Assembly (NCBI GenBank): GCA_013360215.1
Contig: JABWCP010000011.1
Coordinates: forward strand, 25,164 to 89,163
Direction of reading: 5' to 3'
DNA from: a bacterium
GTDB lineage: Bacteria; CLD3; SB21
DNA length: 64,000 bases
Position 1 is the first letter of the stretch; every line of letters begins with the position of its first letter. Positions 9,527-16,924 of the stretch are shown in pieces. Both the position numbers and the translations under genes were made by a program. Below the pieces are notes generated by a model. It was not told where the DNA came from. It saw only the letters and a program-made list of their open reading frames with translations, and searched no databases.

Positions 9527-10138
9527 ATGGAAATTGTTTTAGCAACAAGTAATCCCAAAAAAGTAAAAGAAATGAATGCTATTATGAGCGGGATGCAAGT
9601 CCGGTTCAGACGGCTGAATGAATTTTCTGATGTACCGGAAATCATTGAGGACGGATTGACGTTTAAGGCCAATGCATTAAAAAAAGCGCACGTGATATTT
9701 GAGCATACGGGGATAATGGCGCTCGCGGATGACTCGGGTATCGAAGTGGATGCGCTGGGCGGAAAACCCGGTGTTTTTTCGGCACGGTATGCCGGCCCGT
9801 CACAAGACGATCGTGCTAATCTGGAAAAATTGTTACGGGATACAGAGCATGTGCCGGATGAAAAGCGTACCGCGCGCTTTCATTGCGTCATCGCGCTGGT
9901 GTGGGGTCAAGCCGGTAATGCGATGGAAAAAACATTTCACGGTGTGATGGAAGGCGCGCTTCTGCGTGCGCCGCGCGGAACACATGGTTTTGGCTATGAT
10001 CCTATTTTTATGGTGCCTCAATACGATGGAAAAGCCGCCGCGGAATTAGATCCTGATCTTAAAAATAAAATCAGTCATCGCGGTCGAGCGTTGGAACAGT
10101 TTAAAACATTTTTTGAAAAAGAATTTTCTATACGATGA
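9527..10138 (+). CDS. rdgB: XTP/dITP pyrophosphatase (RdgB/HAM1 family)
   Basis: House-cleaning enzyme that hydrolyses non-canonical purine nucleoside triphosphates to monophosphates. It begins with the family motif (V)LATSNPKKVKE, then ADDSGIEVDALGGKPGVFSARY and the C-terminal GFGYDPIF and SHRGRA(L)EQF. The 203-residue length fits the family. The start at 9527 is preceded by GGAG. Its stop overlaps the next start (ATGA). Confidence 0.95.
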   Translation: MEIVLATSNPKKVKEMNAIMSGMQVRFRRLNEFSDVPEIIEDGLTFKANALKKAHVIFEHTGIMALADDSGIEVDALGGKPGVFSARYAGPSQDDRANLEKLLRDTEHVPDEKRTARFHCVIALVWGQAGNAMEKTFHGVMEGALLRAPRGTHGFGYDPIFMVPQYDGKAAAELDPDLKNKISHRGRALEQFKTFFEKEFSIR

Positions 10139-10914
10139 AAAATAACCTTTTTAAAATTACATCCGTTCTAGCGGTGACGCTCATCGGTATCGTGGTGAGC
10201 TGCAAAAATGATCAAACAAAAAATTCGGTCAACCTATCGGCCGATTCAAACATCGTAAAAAACGATACAATGTTGCTATCCAAAGTAATGCCTAAAGGGA
10301 TTATTACACGATTGCCGGGTTCAGATTCGGTTGTAGCGCTGACATTGGATGCCTGTGAGTCACTGATCCCTTCTTATTTTGACACTACGATTTTAAACTA
10401 TTTGTTGCTTGAGCGTATTCCGTTTACTCTGTTTATGACGGGCAATTTTGCCGTACGAAATCGGGAGACATTACGTATGTTGGCGGGTTATGAATGGATA
10501 GATATTCAAAATCATTCCTACCATCATCACCTGCACATGGAGTCGCTGAGTGACAGTGCGGTTGTAGCCGAAGTGAGATCGGCGGAAGATACTATTTTTT
10601 CGATCACGGGCCGACGAACAAAGTTGTTTCGTTTTCCGGGCGGAAATTACGATACGCTGACATTAAATCGTGTCGAACACTTGGGCTATCGCGTCGTCCA
10701 CTGGAGTTTCGAAAGTGGGGATCCGGACAAAAAAATTACGCCACAAAAGATGATTCCGTGGGTTACATCCAAAACACGACCGGGGGGTATTTTGATTTTT
10801 CATATCAACGGCCGCGGGTATGCTACAGGCAAGGCTTTACCGGAAATCGTCACGCATCTGCGTAACACCGGTTATCACTTTGCGAAGCTTAATGACTACA
10901 CCTTCGCCGAATAA
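10135..10914 (+). CDS. Lipoprotein of the polysaccharide deacetylase (NodB) family
   Basis: A 259-residue predicted lipoprotein with a lipobox ending at Cys23 (GIVVSC). A NodB-like domain spans about residues 60-255, with motif 1 LTLDAC, motif 2 NHSYHHH, motif 3 FRFPGGNYD and the closing FHINGRG. In motif 1 the second, metal-binding Asp of the usual TFDDG is Ala, while the catalytic-base Asp remains; the two His of motif 2 are intact. It may therefore be a deacetylase with altered metal coordination or a non-acetyl substrate. It overlaps rdgB by 4 bases. Confidence 0.85.
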   Translation: MKNNLFKITSVLAVTLIGIVVSCKNDQTKNSVNLSADSNIVKNDTMLLSKVMPKGIITRLPGSDSVVALTLDACESLIPSYFDTTILNYLLLERIPFTLFMTGNFAVRNRETLRMLAGYEWIDIQNHSYHHHLHMESLSDSAVVAEVRSAEDTIFSITGRRTKLFRFPGGNYDTLTLNRVEHLGYRVVHWSFESGDPDKKITPQKMIPWVTSKTRPGGILIFHINGRGYATGKALPEIVTHLRNTGYHFAKLNDYTFAE

Positions 10915-10921
10915 GTGATTT

Positions 10922-12397
10922 TTATTCCTCTTCCTCTTTTTCCCAATTGATTTTACCGAGCATCGTACCCATGATGTCTTTGTAGCTTACATGCGATTCG
11001 ATCCAGTCTTTGCTTAACGACGAATTTTGATGAAGGCCTTCCAAAACAAACTCCATCGCTGTTGCCAAGGTCATCGCGTCTTTGTTTTCTGTTTTCATGT
11101 ATTTGGCGGCGACATCGCGTAAGCCGGGAATGGATAATAATTTGGCGTTGTACGATGCAAAAGATTCTTCGTTAGAAAGCTCCAGTTTGTTGCCGGTGGA
11201 AAACCAACTAAGGATGGATTGGTACGTCGGGAGATTTTTTTTGTTGAGCGGGTCGGGAAAGTATTGTTTAAATGTCGCTTTGACGGCGCGCCCGATCAAT
11301 ACTTTAGCGACAGAGGCCATACCTTGTTGTTCGCCTTCATAGACGAGTTCGATTTTTCCGGTGATCGAAGGGATGAGATAAAACAAATCGCAGATACGCG
11401 GAAAAGATGTTTCTTCGTGCAATAGTATCATGCGTCGCTCGATGGTGCTCAGAAGGTTTTCCATGCACGAAATCGTAAGCCGGGCGCTTACTCCGGATTT
11501 TTGATCAATGAATTCACTGCCGCGCGCTTGAAAGGCGATATTTTCGACAATCTCACGGAAATAATCGGGTATGGCGATCGTAGCCGGATTTCGATCTTCC
11601 CACGCTTCCTGACGTGTGATACGAATGCCGTCCTCTATTTGTGTGGGGTAATGGGTCAGGATTTGCGAGTCAATACGATCTTTGAGCGGCGTGATAATGC
11701 TGCCGCGATTGGTATAATCTTCGGGATTTGCCGAAAAGACAATCATGATGTCCAGCGGGATACGAATATTGAACCCGCGAATCTGAAAATCTTTTTCTTC
11801 CAAAATATTAAACAAACTAACCTGAATGCGCGGTTGGAGATCGGGTAATTCATTGATGGCAAAAATGCCGCGGTTGCTGCGAGGGATAACACCAAAGTGC
11901 ATGACGCGTTCATCGGCGTAGTGAAGTTTTTGGGTAGCCGCTTTGATCGGGTCGATATCGCCGATCAGATCGGCGACGGTTACATCGGGTGTGGCCAATT
12001 TTTCACCGTAGCGCTCATGGCGCGGCCACCATGTGATCGGTGTGGCATCACCGTATTTTTCCACGGCATCTTTGGCCGCTCGTGAAACCGGATCAAATGG
12101 ATTGTCGTTGAGCGGTGCCTCTTCGATGACGGGGATTTCTTCGTCTAAAAGATTGGTAAGGCTGCGCAGAATACGTGTCTTAGCTTGTCCGCGTAATCCC
12201 AATAGGATAATATCGTGTTTGGATAAAATAGCATGAATGAGTTCAGGTATAACGGTTTTATCATAGCCGATGATATTGGGAAAAATTGTTTCGCCCTGTT
12301 TCAGTTTGCGCATCAGATTGCGCCGCATTTCATCTTTGACCGATAAAGCTTGATAGCCTGAAGATTTGAGTTCGCCGAGCGTCCGCGGTTTTGCCAT
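10922..12397 (-). CDS. BchI/MoxR-like AAA+ ATPase
   Basis: A 491-residue AAA+ ATPase of the magnesium-chelatase-I/MoxR clade. Walker A is GLRGQAKT at residues 67-74. The Walker B position reads IFAINELPDL, with Asn182-Glu183 instead of Asp-Glu. A sensor 1 segment (IMIVFSANPEDYTNRG) and an arginine-rich LKDRIDSQI follow. No BchD, BchH or von Willebrand A partner is nearby, so a role in tetrapyrrole synthesis is not supported. Such proteins usually act as remodelling chaperones with a VWA partner. The start has GAGGA upstream, and the stop lies 7 bases from the convergent deacetylase gene. Confidence 0.85.
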   Translation of the reverse strand: MAKPRTLGELKSSGYQALSVKDEMRRNLMRKLKQGETIFPNIIGYDKTVIPELIHAILSKHDIILLGLRGQAKTRILRSLTNLLDEEIPVIEEAPLNDNPFDPVSRAAKDAVEKYGDATPITWWPRHERYGEKLATPDVTVADLIGDIDPIKAATQKLHYADERVMHFGVIPRSNRGIFAINELPDLQPRIQVSLFNILEEKDFQIRGFNIRIPLDIMIVFSANPEDYTNRGSIITPLKDRIDSQILTHYPTQIEDGIRITRQEAWEDRNPATIAIPDYFREIVENIAFQARGSEFIDQKSGVSARLTISCMENLLSTIERRMILLHEETSFPRICDLFYLIPSITGKIELVYEGEQQGMASVAKVLIGRAVKATFKQYFPDPLNKKNLPTYQSILSWFSTGNKLELSNEESFASYNAKLLSIPGLRDVAAKYMKTENKDAMTLATAMEFVLEGLHQNSSLSKDWIESHVSYKDIMGTMLGKINWEKEEEE

Positions 12398-12486
12398 ATA
12401 TATCCTCTATTGTAAAGTGGTCTTAATCTAATACGATTATAGGTGATCTTCAACGCTCAGGTTTGAGAATTGTGCTGATAAAAAAA

Positions 12487-12512
12487 AGCCGCTTCGGTTT
12501 AACGAAGCGGCT
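12487..12512 (-). terminator. Intrinsic terminator after the OmpH-like gene
   Basis: A perfect 10-bp stem AGCCGCTTCG/CGAAGCGGCT with a 6-base loop. On the minus strand the stem is followed by a run of seven or eight T residues. It lies just past the stop of the OmpH-like gene at 12535. Confidence 0.9.
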
Positions 12513-12534
12513 TATGTCGACAATGTAAATCAAA

Positions 12535-13152
12535 TTATTTTTTCGTCGTGTCTTTACCGCTGAAAGGTACCGGCATAGACGGAGGTACTTTGGAGTTGAG
12601 TTCGTTGAGCAGTGTTTCCGTCAGGTCGTGGCCGGTTTCGCCGTATACGATCAATCCTTCGACGGGCGTGCCAAGGATAACGGTATATCCGTTATCTTTA
12701 CCGTATTTTTGAATAAACGTGCTGATGTCCTGGAAAATAGGTTCCATCAGTTGGGATTGTTTTTGATTGACCTGTTGCTGCAGTGATTGCTGCAATTGGT
12801 AAAATTCGGATTGTTTACGTTGAAAGGATTCCATCTGCGGTGCCATAGCGGCCGAACTTAAGACTTTAGATTTTTTTTCAAGGTCTTCGCCGATGGTTTG
12901 CAGCTCCGCATAACGCTTTTGCAAGTCAGCTTGGAAAGGCGCTGTTTCTTCTTGCAGTTTTTGCTGAATTGCGAGCGCGGGTTTGTACTGTGCAAGCAAC
13001 GCATCCGATTTGATGAAGCCGACTTTGGAACCGCCTTTTTCGAGCGAAGTTACTTTGACGAATAAAATGATCATACCGATCAGAAGCAAAGCGCCGAGCG
13101 CCACGCCGGCGTAAAGCAGGTTCTTAGAATTATTTCCGGATTCTTGAGACAT
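12535..13152 (-). CDS. OmpH/Skp-like periplasmic chaperone, membrane-anchored
   Basis: A 205-residue protein of the OmpH/Skp family. A single N-terminal membrane span (about residues 13-33) is followed by GFIKSDALLAQYKPA, a long glutamine-rich coiled coil (about 60-140) and the typical C-terminal YTVILGTPVEGLIVYG strand segment. Skp-like chaperones hold unfolded outer-membrane proteins in the periplasm. This member keeps an uncleaved-looking anchor preceded by a hydrophilic leader (MSQESGNNSKN) rather than a classical signal peptide. Confidence 0.85.
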   Translation of the reverse strand: MSQESGNNSKNLLYAGVALGALLLIGMIILFVKVTSLEKGGSKVGFIKSDALLAQYKPALAIQQKLQEETAPFQADLQKRYAELQTIGEDLEKKSKVLSSAAMAPQMESFQRKQSEFYQLQQSLQQQVNQKQSQLMEPIFQDISTFIQKYGKDNGYTVILGTPVEGLIVYGETGHDLTETLLNELNSKVPPSMPVPFSGKDTTKK

Positions 13153-13170
13153 GGGATTCTCCTTGTTATT

Positions 13171-13989
13171 TTATGATAATGTAGGAATTTGTTTGTGTTG
13201 ATCGGCGGCGATCAAGGTGCTGATATTCATCAGCACGGGAAACATCTCCGTATCACGCGCCAAATTTTCGACCGTTGCGGACTTGACAGCGATGGCGTGA
13301 CGTTCATTGAATACCGCAAATTTGAATCGGCATTTTTCAAATAATTCGATCAATTCCGTCTGAATAAAAGGATTTTCAAACGTATGTTGAATCGTTTCTT
13401 TATCATAATTGGAAAAAACGATCCCGTGGCGTTGGTACGCATACCGGCGCGCATTGAGCACCATCGGTGCATAAAATTCTACGTCCAAAGATTCGCGAAT
13501 ATCCACGCGCGGATTGACAATAACCATCTGAAACGGCTGGGGTACCCGTACAGCGATGGTGATAAGCCCTTGCTCACCGATAATCGTTTTTTGATCCGCG
13601 GTTTCTTTCCCCAAAAAAGTTAATGAAATGCGTATATCCGTCTGGCCGTCGCGAATACTATAGCTGCAACCGCGTTCGCTGATCAATCCCCGGGATGTCG
13701 CATGCTCCCGGTGAAAATGCCTGAGCTGTACATGGTTATGCGTAGCCGTTATGGCAAACACTTCCATCACGTCGCGATCATCCAAAATATAAGACCAGTA
13801 ACGTCTGATCAAAAAGACCACGCATGTGAGAACGGAAACAAACCCTAGGATCAAAAGAAAGGCCTCGTATTCGCCGTCGATAGCGCGGCGGAGATCTTTG
13901 ATGAGCCAACCCGCTCCGACAACGATGGTAAGGGCCAGCACGGCGTACCAAAAAAACCGATAACGGAGGACTGCGTAAATCGCCTGCAC
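13171..13989 (-). CDS. Unknown membrane protein with two N-terminal spans
   Basis: A 272-residue protein with two hydrophobic helices (about residues 10-28 and 42-62) and a soluble, strand-rich C-terminal region of about 190 residues. I do not recognise the family. It follows plsY by one base, so the two are almost certainly co-transcribed and possibly translationally coupled. An envelope role is plausible from topology and neighbour only. Confidence 0.75.
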   Translation of the reverse strand: MQAIYAVLRYRFFWYAVLALTIVVGAGWLIKDLRRAIDGEYEAFLLILGFVSVLTCVVFLIRRYWSYILDDRDVMEVFAITATHNHVQLRHFHREHATSRGLISERGCSYSIRDGQTDIRISLTFLGKETADQKTIIGEQGLITIAVRVPQPFQMVIVNPRVDIRESLDVEFYAPMVLNARRYAYQRHGIVFSNYDKETIQHTFENPFIQTELIELFEKCRFKFAVFNERHAIAVKSATVENLARDTEMFPVLMNISTLIAADQHKQIPTLS

Positions 13990-13990
13990 G

Positions 13991-14653
13991 TCAGACAGCC
14001 TGATTGGGGGTAACGGGTTTTGCAGCGCCGAATTTTTTTTCTTCGCCTCGCATCAAACGCCGTATATTTTCGCGGTGAGTAAAAGTGATGAGCGCCATGA
14101 CAAAGAGACTAAAACCCAACAAGTAATCGGAAACAGGTAGTTGTAACACAAAACGCTGGATAAAAACAACGATTGGAAAAACCCATGAACCGATGATTGA
14201 GCCCAGGGAAACATAGCGTGTGAGCGCAAAAATCAGAATAAATGTTGCGAAACAAATACCGACAGGTAACGGTGCTACACCCAATACTGCGCCGGCCATG
14301 GTTAAAACGCCTTTTCCGCCTTTGAATCCGAAAAATATGGTCCATATATGCCCGGCAACAGCGGCGATAGCCGCTAAGATTCGTACCAGAGTGATCTCCA
14401 ACGGTGTCGCATCAAATGCAGAGTATAAGGCATCAGTAAGCCACAACGATGAGATCAGACCTTTGAGAATATCAATAATGGCGACGACAGCTCCCCAGCG
14501 TCCCCCGAGCAATCGGATCGCATTGGTCATACCTGCATTGCCGCTACCGTAGGTGCGAATATCCACACCTTTTATCCAACGGGATATTAGAATACTCGGA
14601 CTGATTGAGCCTAGGAGATAAGCTATTATAAGTATTGCTAAGAGTGAAATCAT
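13991..14653 (-). CDS. plsY: Glycerol-3-phosphate acyltransferase PlsY
   Basis: Integral membrane enzyme that transfers an acyl group from acyl-phosphate to glycerol-3-phosphate, the first step of phospholipid synthesis. Family motifs are visible: LLGSISPSILISRW near the N-terminus, DIRTYGSGNAGMTNA, GFKGGKG and HRENIRRL near the end. The start is placed at 14653 (MISLLAILII), giving 220 residues. A frame open to 14770 would add a non-conserved leader running through a terminator. Confidence 0.93.
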   Translation of the reverse strand: MISLLAILIIAYLLGSISPSILISRWIKGVDIRTYGSGNAGMTNAIRLLGGRWGAVVAIIDILKGLISSLWLTDALYSAFDATPLEITLVRILAAIAAVAGHIWTIFFGFKGGKGVLTMAGAVLGVAPLPVGICFATFILIFALTRYVSLGSIIGSWVFPIVVFIQRFVLQLPVSDYLLGFSLFVMALITFTHRENIRRLMRGEEKKFGAAKPVTPNQAV

Positions 14654-14747
14654 GATGTTCTCTATGTTACTGAACGGCGCATGATACGTAATAATGTAAG
14701 AAAATTCAATGTTATATTTGAAATGTGTGAGATACTCTAAATACATC

Positions 14748-14778
14748 AAACCCTCATGCTGACCAAACATGAGGGTTT
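14748..14778 (-). terminator. Hairpin terminator after the first single-domain receiver
   Basis: An 11-bp perfect stem AAACCCTCATG/CATGAGGGTTT with a 9-base loop. It lies 40 bases past the stop of the minus-strand receiver gene and upstream of plsY. The T tract after the stem is short and mixed, so termination may be partial. Confidence 0.7.
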
Positions 14779-14817
14779 GTTATTAAGAAAAGGAGGAGGA
14801 TTCAAAACGGGTACAGT

Positions 14818-15237
14818 CTAAATCTGTGTATGCCGAAAGCCGCCGGGCGAATCACTGATACGACCATTCAAGCGTTGAGTTTTTCCCAGATTCACAATGA
14901 TTGCAGGGATTTGATCCATGTCCGTAGATTTATCAAGAAAAAAATCGGCACCATAAAATATGCATCGGCTTTTAAATTGAGGATACGGATGTTGCGTAAA
15001 CATGATAACAATCGGGGGTGAAGACAGGTTTTTGATCTGAGTCAAAACACCGACGCCGCTGCCATCCCGCATTTTGATGTCCAGTATGACAACGTCAGGA
15101 CGTATTGTGCTTACGGATTCTAACGCTTGTGCGGCACGGGCTTCAGTTTCTATAAAAACATCCCGGCATTCCTCCGTAATCAACGTTTTTAAACGCTCTC
15201 GTATAAGCTCCGAATCATCTATGATCAGTATGCGCAT
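14818..15237 (-). CDS. Single-domain response regulator (receiver 1 of a pair)
   Basis: A 139-residue CheY-like receiver with no output domain. It has the acidic pair DD at residues 7-8, phospho-acceptor Asp53 (VVILDIKMRDG) and the invariant Lys in LDKST. A distinctive TQ-H-PYPQF segment after the fourth strand is shared with the paralogue at 15546. I start it at MRILIIDDSE (15237). An in-frame extension to 15327 is AT-rich and unconserved. Upstream at 15402-15443 lies the palindrome element described separately. Partners could be the propeller kinase at 16925 or the Hpt protein at 9002. Confidence 0.9.
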   Translation of the reverse strand: MRILIIDDSELIRERLKTLITEECRDVFIETEARAAQALESVSTIRPDVVILDIKMRDGSGVGVLTQIKNLSSPPIVIMFTQHPYPQFKSRCIFYGADFFLDKSTDMDQIPAIIVNLGKTQRLNGRISDSPGGFRHTQI

Positions 15238-15401
15238 ATACTTATTCCGTAAAAAATAAAAATTTAGTGTTCGAACGATCGTGCAAGAAAATATATAAAA
15301 CCGAGCAGAATGAATATAATACATCACGTGATCATACTAGAACACAATGTCTGATTAGATATTGATGCCTACATAAGATAATCAAAATTAAGTTATTTGT
15401 C

Positions 15402-15443
15402 TGTAGGTAAATGGCTGAAAATCGTGTAGGTAATTTACCTACA
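15402..15443 (-). promoter_or_regulatory. Operator-like element 1: palindrome plus half-site
   Basis: A perfect 19-bp inverted repeat, TGTAGGTAATTTACCTACA, at 15425-15443, with an extra direct half-site TGTAGGTAA starting exactly 23 bp earlier (15402). The segment CTGAAAAT lies between them. The same arrangement, spacing and inner segment occur at 16013-16054. It lies about 165 bp upstream of the start of receiver 1. The TACCTACA half-site and near-symmetry fit binding by a dimeric NarL/FixJ-type regulator, for which the gene at 16272 is the nearest candidate (inference). Confidence 0.75.
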
Positions 15444-15494
15444 AATCTTGATGAGGCAGGATTAAGTTTAAATTAATCAAAGCAAGGTAAAACA

Positions 15495-15525
15495 AAACAA
15501 CCTGCGATGAGTTCGCAGGTTGTTT
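15495..15525 (-). terminator. Intrinsic terminator after receiver 2
   Basis: A 13-bp perfect stem AAACAACCTGCGA/TCGCAGGTTGTTT with a 5-base loop, followed on the minus strand by TTTTGTTTTACC. It lies 21 bases past the stop of the receiver at 15546, and is a strong terminator. Confidence 0.88.
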
Positions 15526-15545
15526 ATGTTAAAATCAAAATGGGA

Positions 15546-15911
15546 TCAATTCATCGCGATTTTTTCGAGGACATCACCGATACGATCAAATTCGCTGGTT
15601 TTGTCAAAAAAATAGTCGGCTCCATATTGGAGGCAACGATCCCTAAACTGTGGATAAGGGTACTGTGTAAACATAATAATAACCGGCGGTTTTGGCTCGG
15701 ATTTTAGTTGTTTAAGGACTTCGATGCCGTTCCCTCCGGGCATCTTAATGTCCAAAATTACTACATCCGGTTTTTGCATGATAGCCTGTCGAATTGTATC
15801 AGGCGCCGTTTCCGCATGACCGACTAATTCCAGATTTTTATGCAACTCATGTATTAATGATGAAAGGCGATCATACACTAGCGCTGAATCATCTGCAATC
15901 AGTATTCGCAC
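15546..15911 (-). CDS. Single-domain response regulator (receiver 2 of a pair)
   Basis: A 121-residue receiver paralogous to the one at 14818. Both begin MRILI-DDS and share VVILDIKM (phospho-acceptor Asp54 here), the FTQ-PYPQF segment and a GADFF/YFFDK-type ending with the invariant Lys. There is no output domain. It has its own terminator and its own copy of the upstream operator-like element (16013-16054), so the two receivers look like a recent gene-plus-promoter duplication rather than an operon. Confidence 0.9.
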   Translation of the reverse strand: MRILIADDSALVYDRLSSLIHELHKNLELVGHAETAPDTIRQAIMQKPDVVILDIKMPGGNGIEVLKQLKSEPKPPVIIMFTQYPYPQFRDRCLQYGADYFFDKTSEFDRIGDVLEKIAMN

Positions 15912-16271
15912 AATACCCCTTTTCTCTTTTGTCCCCTAAAAGAGACTCTTATTATTTTACGATAATAGACCCAAGTAACATTTGAAATATAATGTTCGAA
16001 ATCACGAAAGTATGTAGGTATTTTTCTGAAAATATTGTAGGTAAATTACCTACAAGATTTATTTAAACTAAACATTTACAATATAAACATATAACTGTTT
16101 AAATTTATTTTAAGGGTTATATAAAACTGCTTTGATCCAATCCACTCAGGTGTTCGATCATTAGGAAATGAAATGTGAATCAAGGAGAATGAAAAAAATT
16201 AGTTGGTATTCAGAGGATCAGCGGAGGCAAACAAGATTCAATACACAAAAAATAAAAACACAAAGTAGAAT
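15912..16271. other. 360-bp intergenic region upstream of receiver 2
   Basis: It holds operator-like element 2 at 16013-16054, about 100 bp upstream of the receiver 2 start. The remaining 217 bp toward the NarL-type gene is AT-rich, with no terminator-like hairpin and only a weak 34-codon frame that I rejected. Confidence 0.65.
16013..16054 (-). promoter_or_regulatory. Operator-like element 2: palindrome plus half-site
   Basis: A perfect 19-bp inverted repeat, TGTAGGTAAATTACCTACA, at 16036-16054, with a direct half-site TGTAGGTA at 16013. The offset is 23 bp, as in element 1, and CTGAAAAT sits at the same internal offset of 13 bp. It lies upstream of receiver 2. The central base of the palindrome differs between copies (T versus A) and the spacers differ, while both arms and CTGAAAAT are conserved. 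That pattern is expected of a protein-binding site rather than of simple duplication. Confidence 0.78.
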
Positions 16272-16916
16272 TTACTCGACTAATTTTTTTTGAATGGCGT
16301 AGCGGATAATTTCGGCATTAGATGTTAGATTCATTTTTTCAAGAATACGGTCTCGCATCGAATTAACCGTTTTGGGGCTGATGCTGAGTGCTTCACCGAT
16401 CTCTTTGGGTGACAATCCTTGTGCGATCAAGCGCATAACCTCGTATTCACGATCCGATAGATTGGTATGGGGTTCATCCGCTCCGGTATCTTTTTCAGCT
16501 AGGATCATGGCTACAGCTTTGGTGATAAATTTTTTTCCGGCCTTTACTGTACGAATTGCTTCGACCAGCTCGTCCGATGCGACGGATTTATTGATATATC
16601 CCATAGCGCCTAGGCGAATCGCACGTTCGGCGTATTGGCTTTCCGGATAAGCCGTTAGTATCAGAACCGGTAATTGAGGTCTTATCATACGCACCTGTTT
16701 GAGTGCTTCTAATCCCGTGACACCTGGCATCGAAATGTCCATCAACGCGACATCAAATATTTCCGTCTGAATGCAGCCAATTAATTCGTCGGCATTCGAC
16801 GCGTGTGTGATGTGGCAACGCGGATAACGTTCTAGTACCGTTTCGGCAAGGCCTTTGCGTACGATAGCGTGATCATCAGCAATAAGAATGCAAGCTATGG
16901 GAGCGGGCTGTTCCAT
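16272..16916 (-). CDS. NarL/FixJ-family response regulator
   Basis: A 214-residue transcription factor with a receiver domain (phospho-acceptor Asp60 in VALMDISMPG and Lys in INKSV) and a LuxR-type helix-turn-helix (LSDREYEVMRLIAQGLSPKE, then SPKTVNSMRDRILEKM). It follows the propeller kinase by 8 bases, so the two form a cognate pair. It is the best local candidate to bind the TACCTACA palindromes upstream of the two receivers. Confidence 0.93.
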   Translation of the reverse strand: MEQPAPIACILIADDHAIVRKGLAETVLERYPRCHITHASNADELIGCIQTEIFDVALMDISMPGVTGLEALKQVRMIRPQLPVLILTAYPESQYAERAIRLGAMGYINKSVASDELVEAIRTVKAGKKFITKAVAMILAEKDTGADEPHTNLSDREYEVMRLIAQGLSPKEIGEALSISPKTVNSMRDRILEKMNLTSNAEIIRYAIQKKLVE

Positions 16917-16924
16917 AATGTGGT

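Larger units (their letters stand above)
15238..15545. other. 308-bp intergenic region between the twin receivers
   Basis: It contains the upstream control region of receiver 1, including the 42-bp operator-like element at 15402-15443, and the terminator of receiver 2 at 15495-15525. AT-rich DNA fills the rest. I see no credible reading frame in it. Confidence 0.7.

Noticed and set aside
10922..12397. Assignment as a magnesium chelatase subunit
   Set aside because: No BchD or BchH partner or other tetrapyrrole gene is present, and many non-photosynthetic bacteria carry this ATPase clade.
16189..16293. A 34-codon plus-strand frame preceded by AAGGAGA
   Set aside because: The purine run touches the ATG, leaving no spacing. 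The product is a basic low-complexity peptide and it runs into the 3' end of the NarL-type gene.
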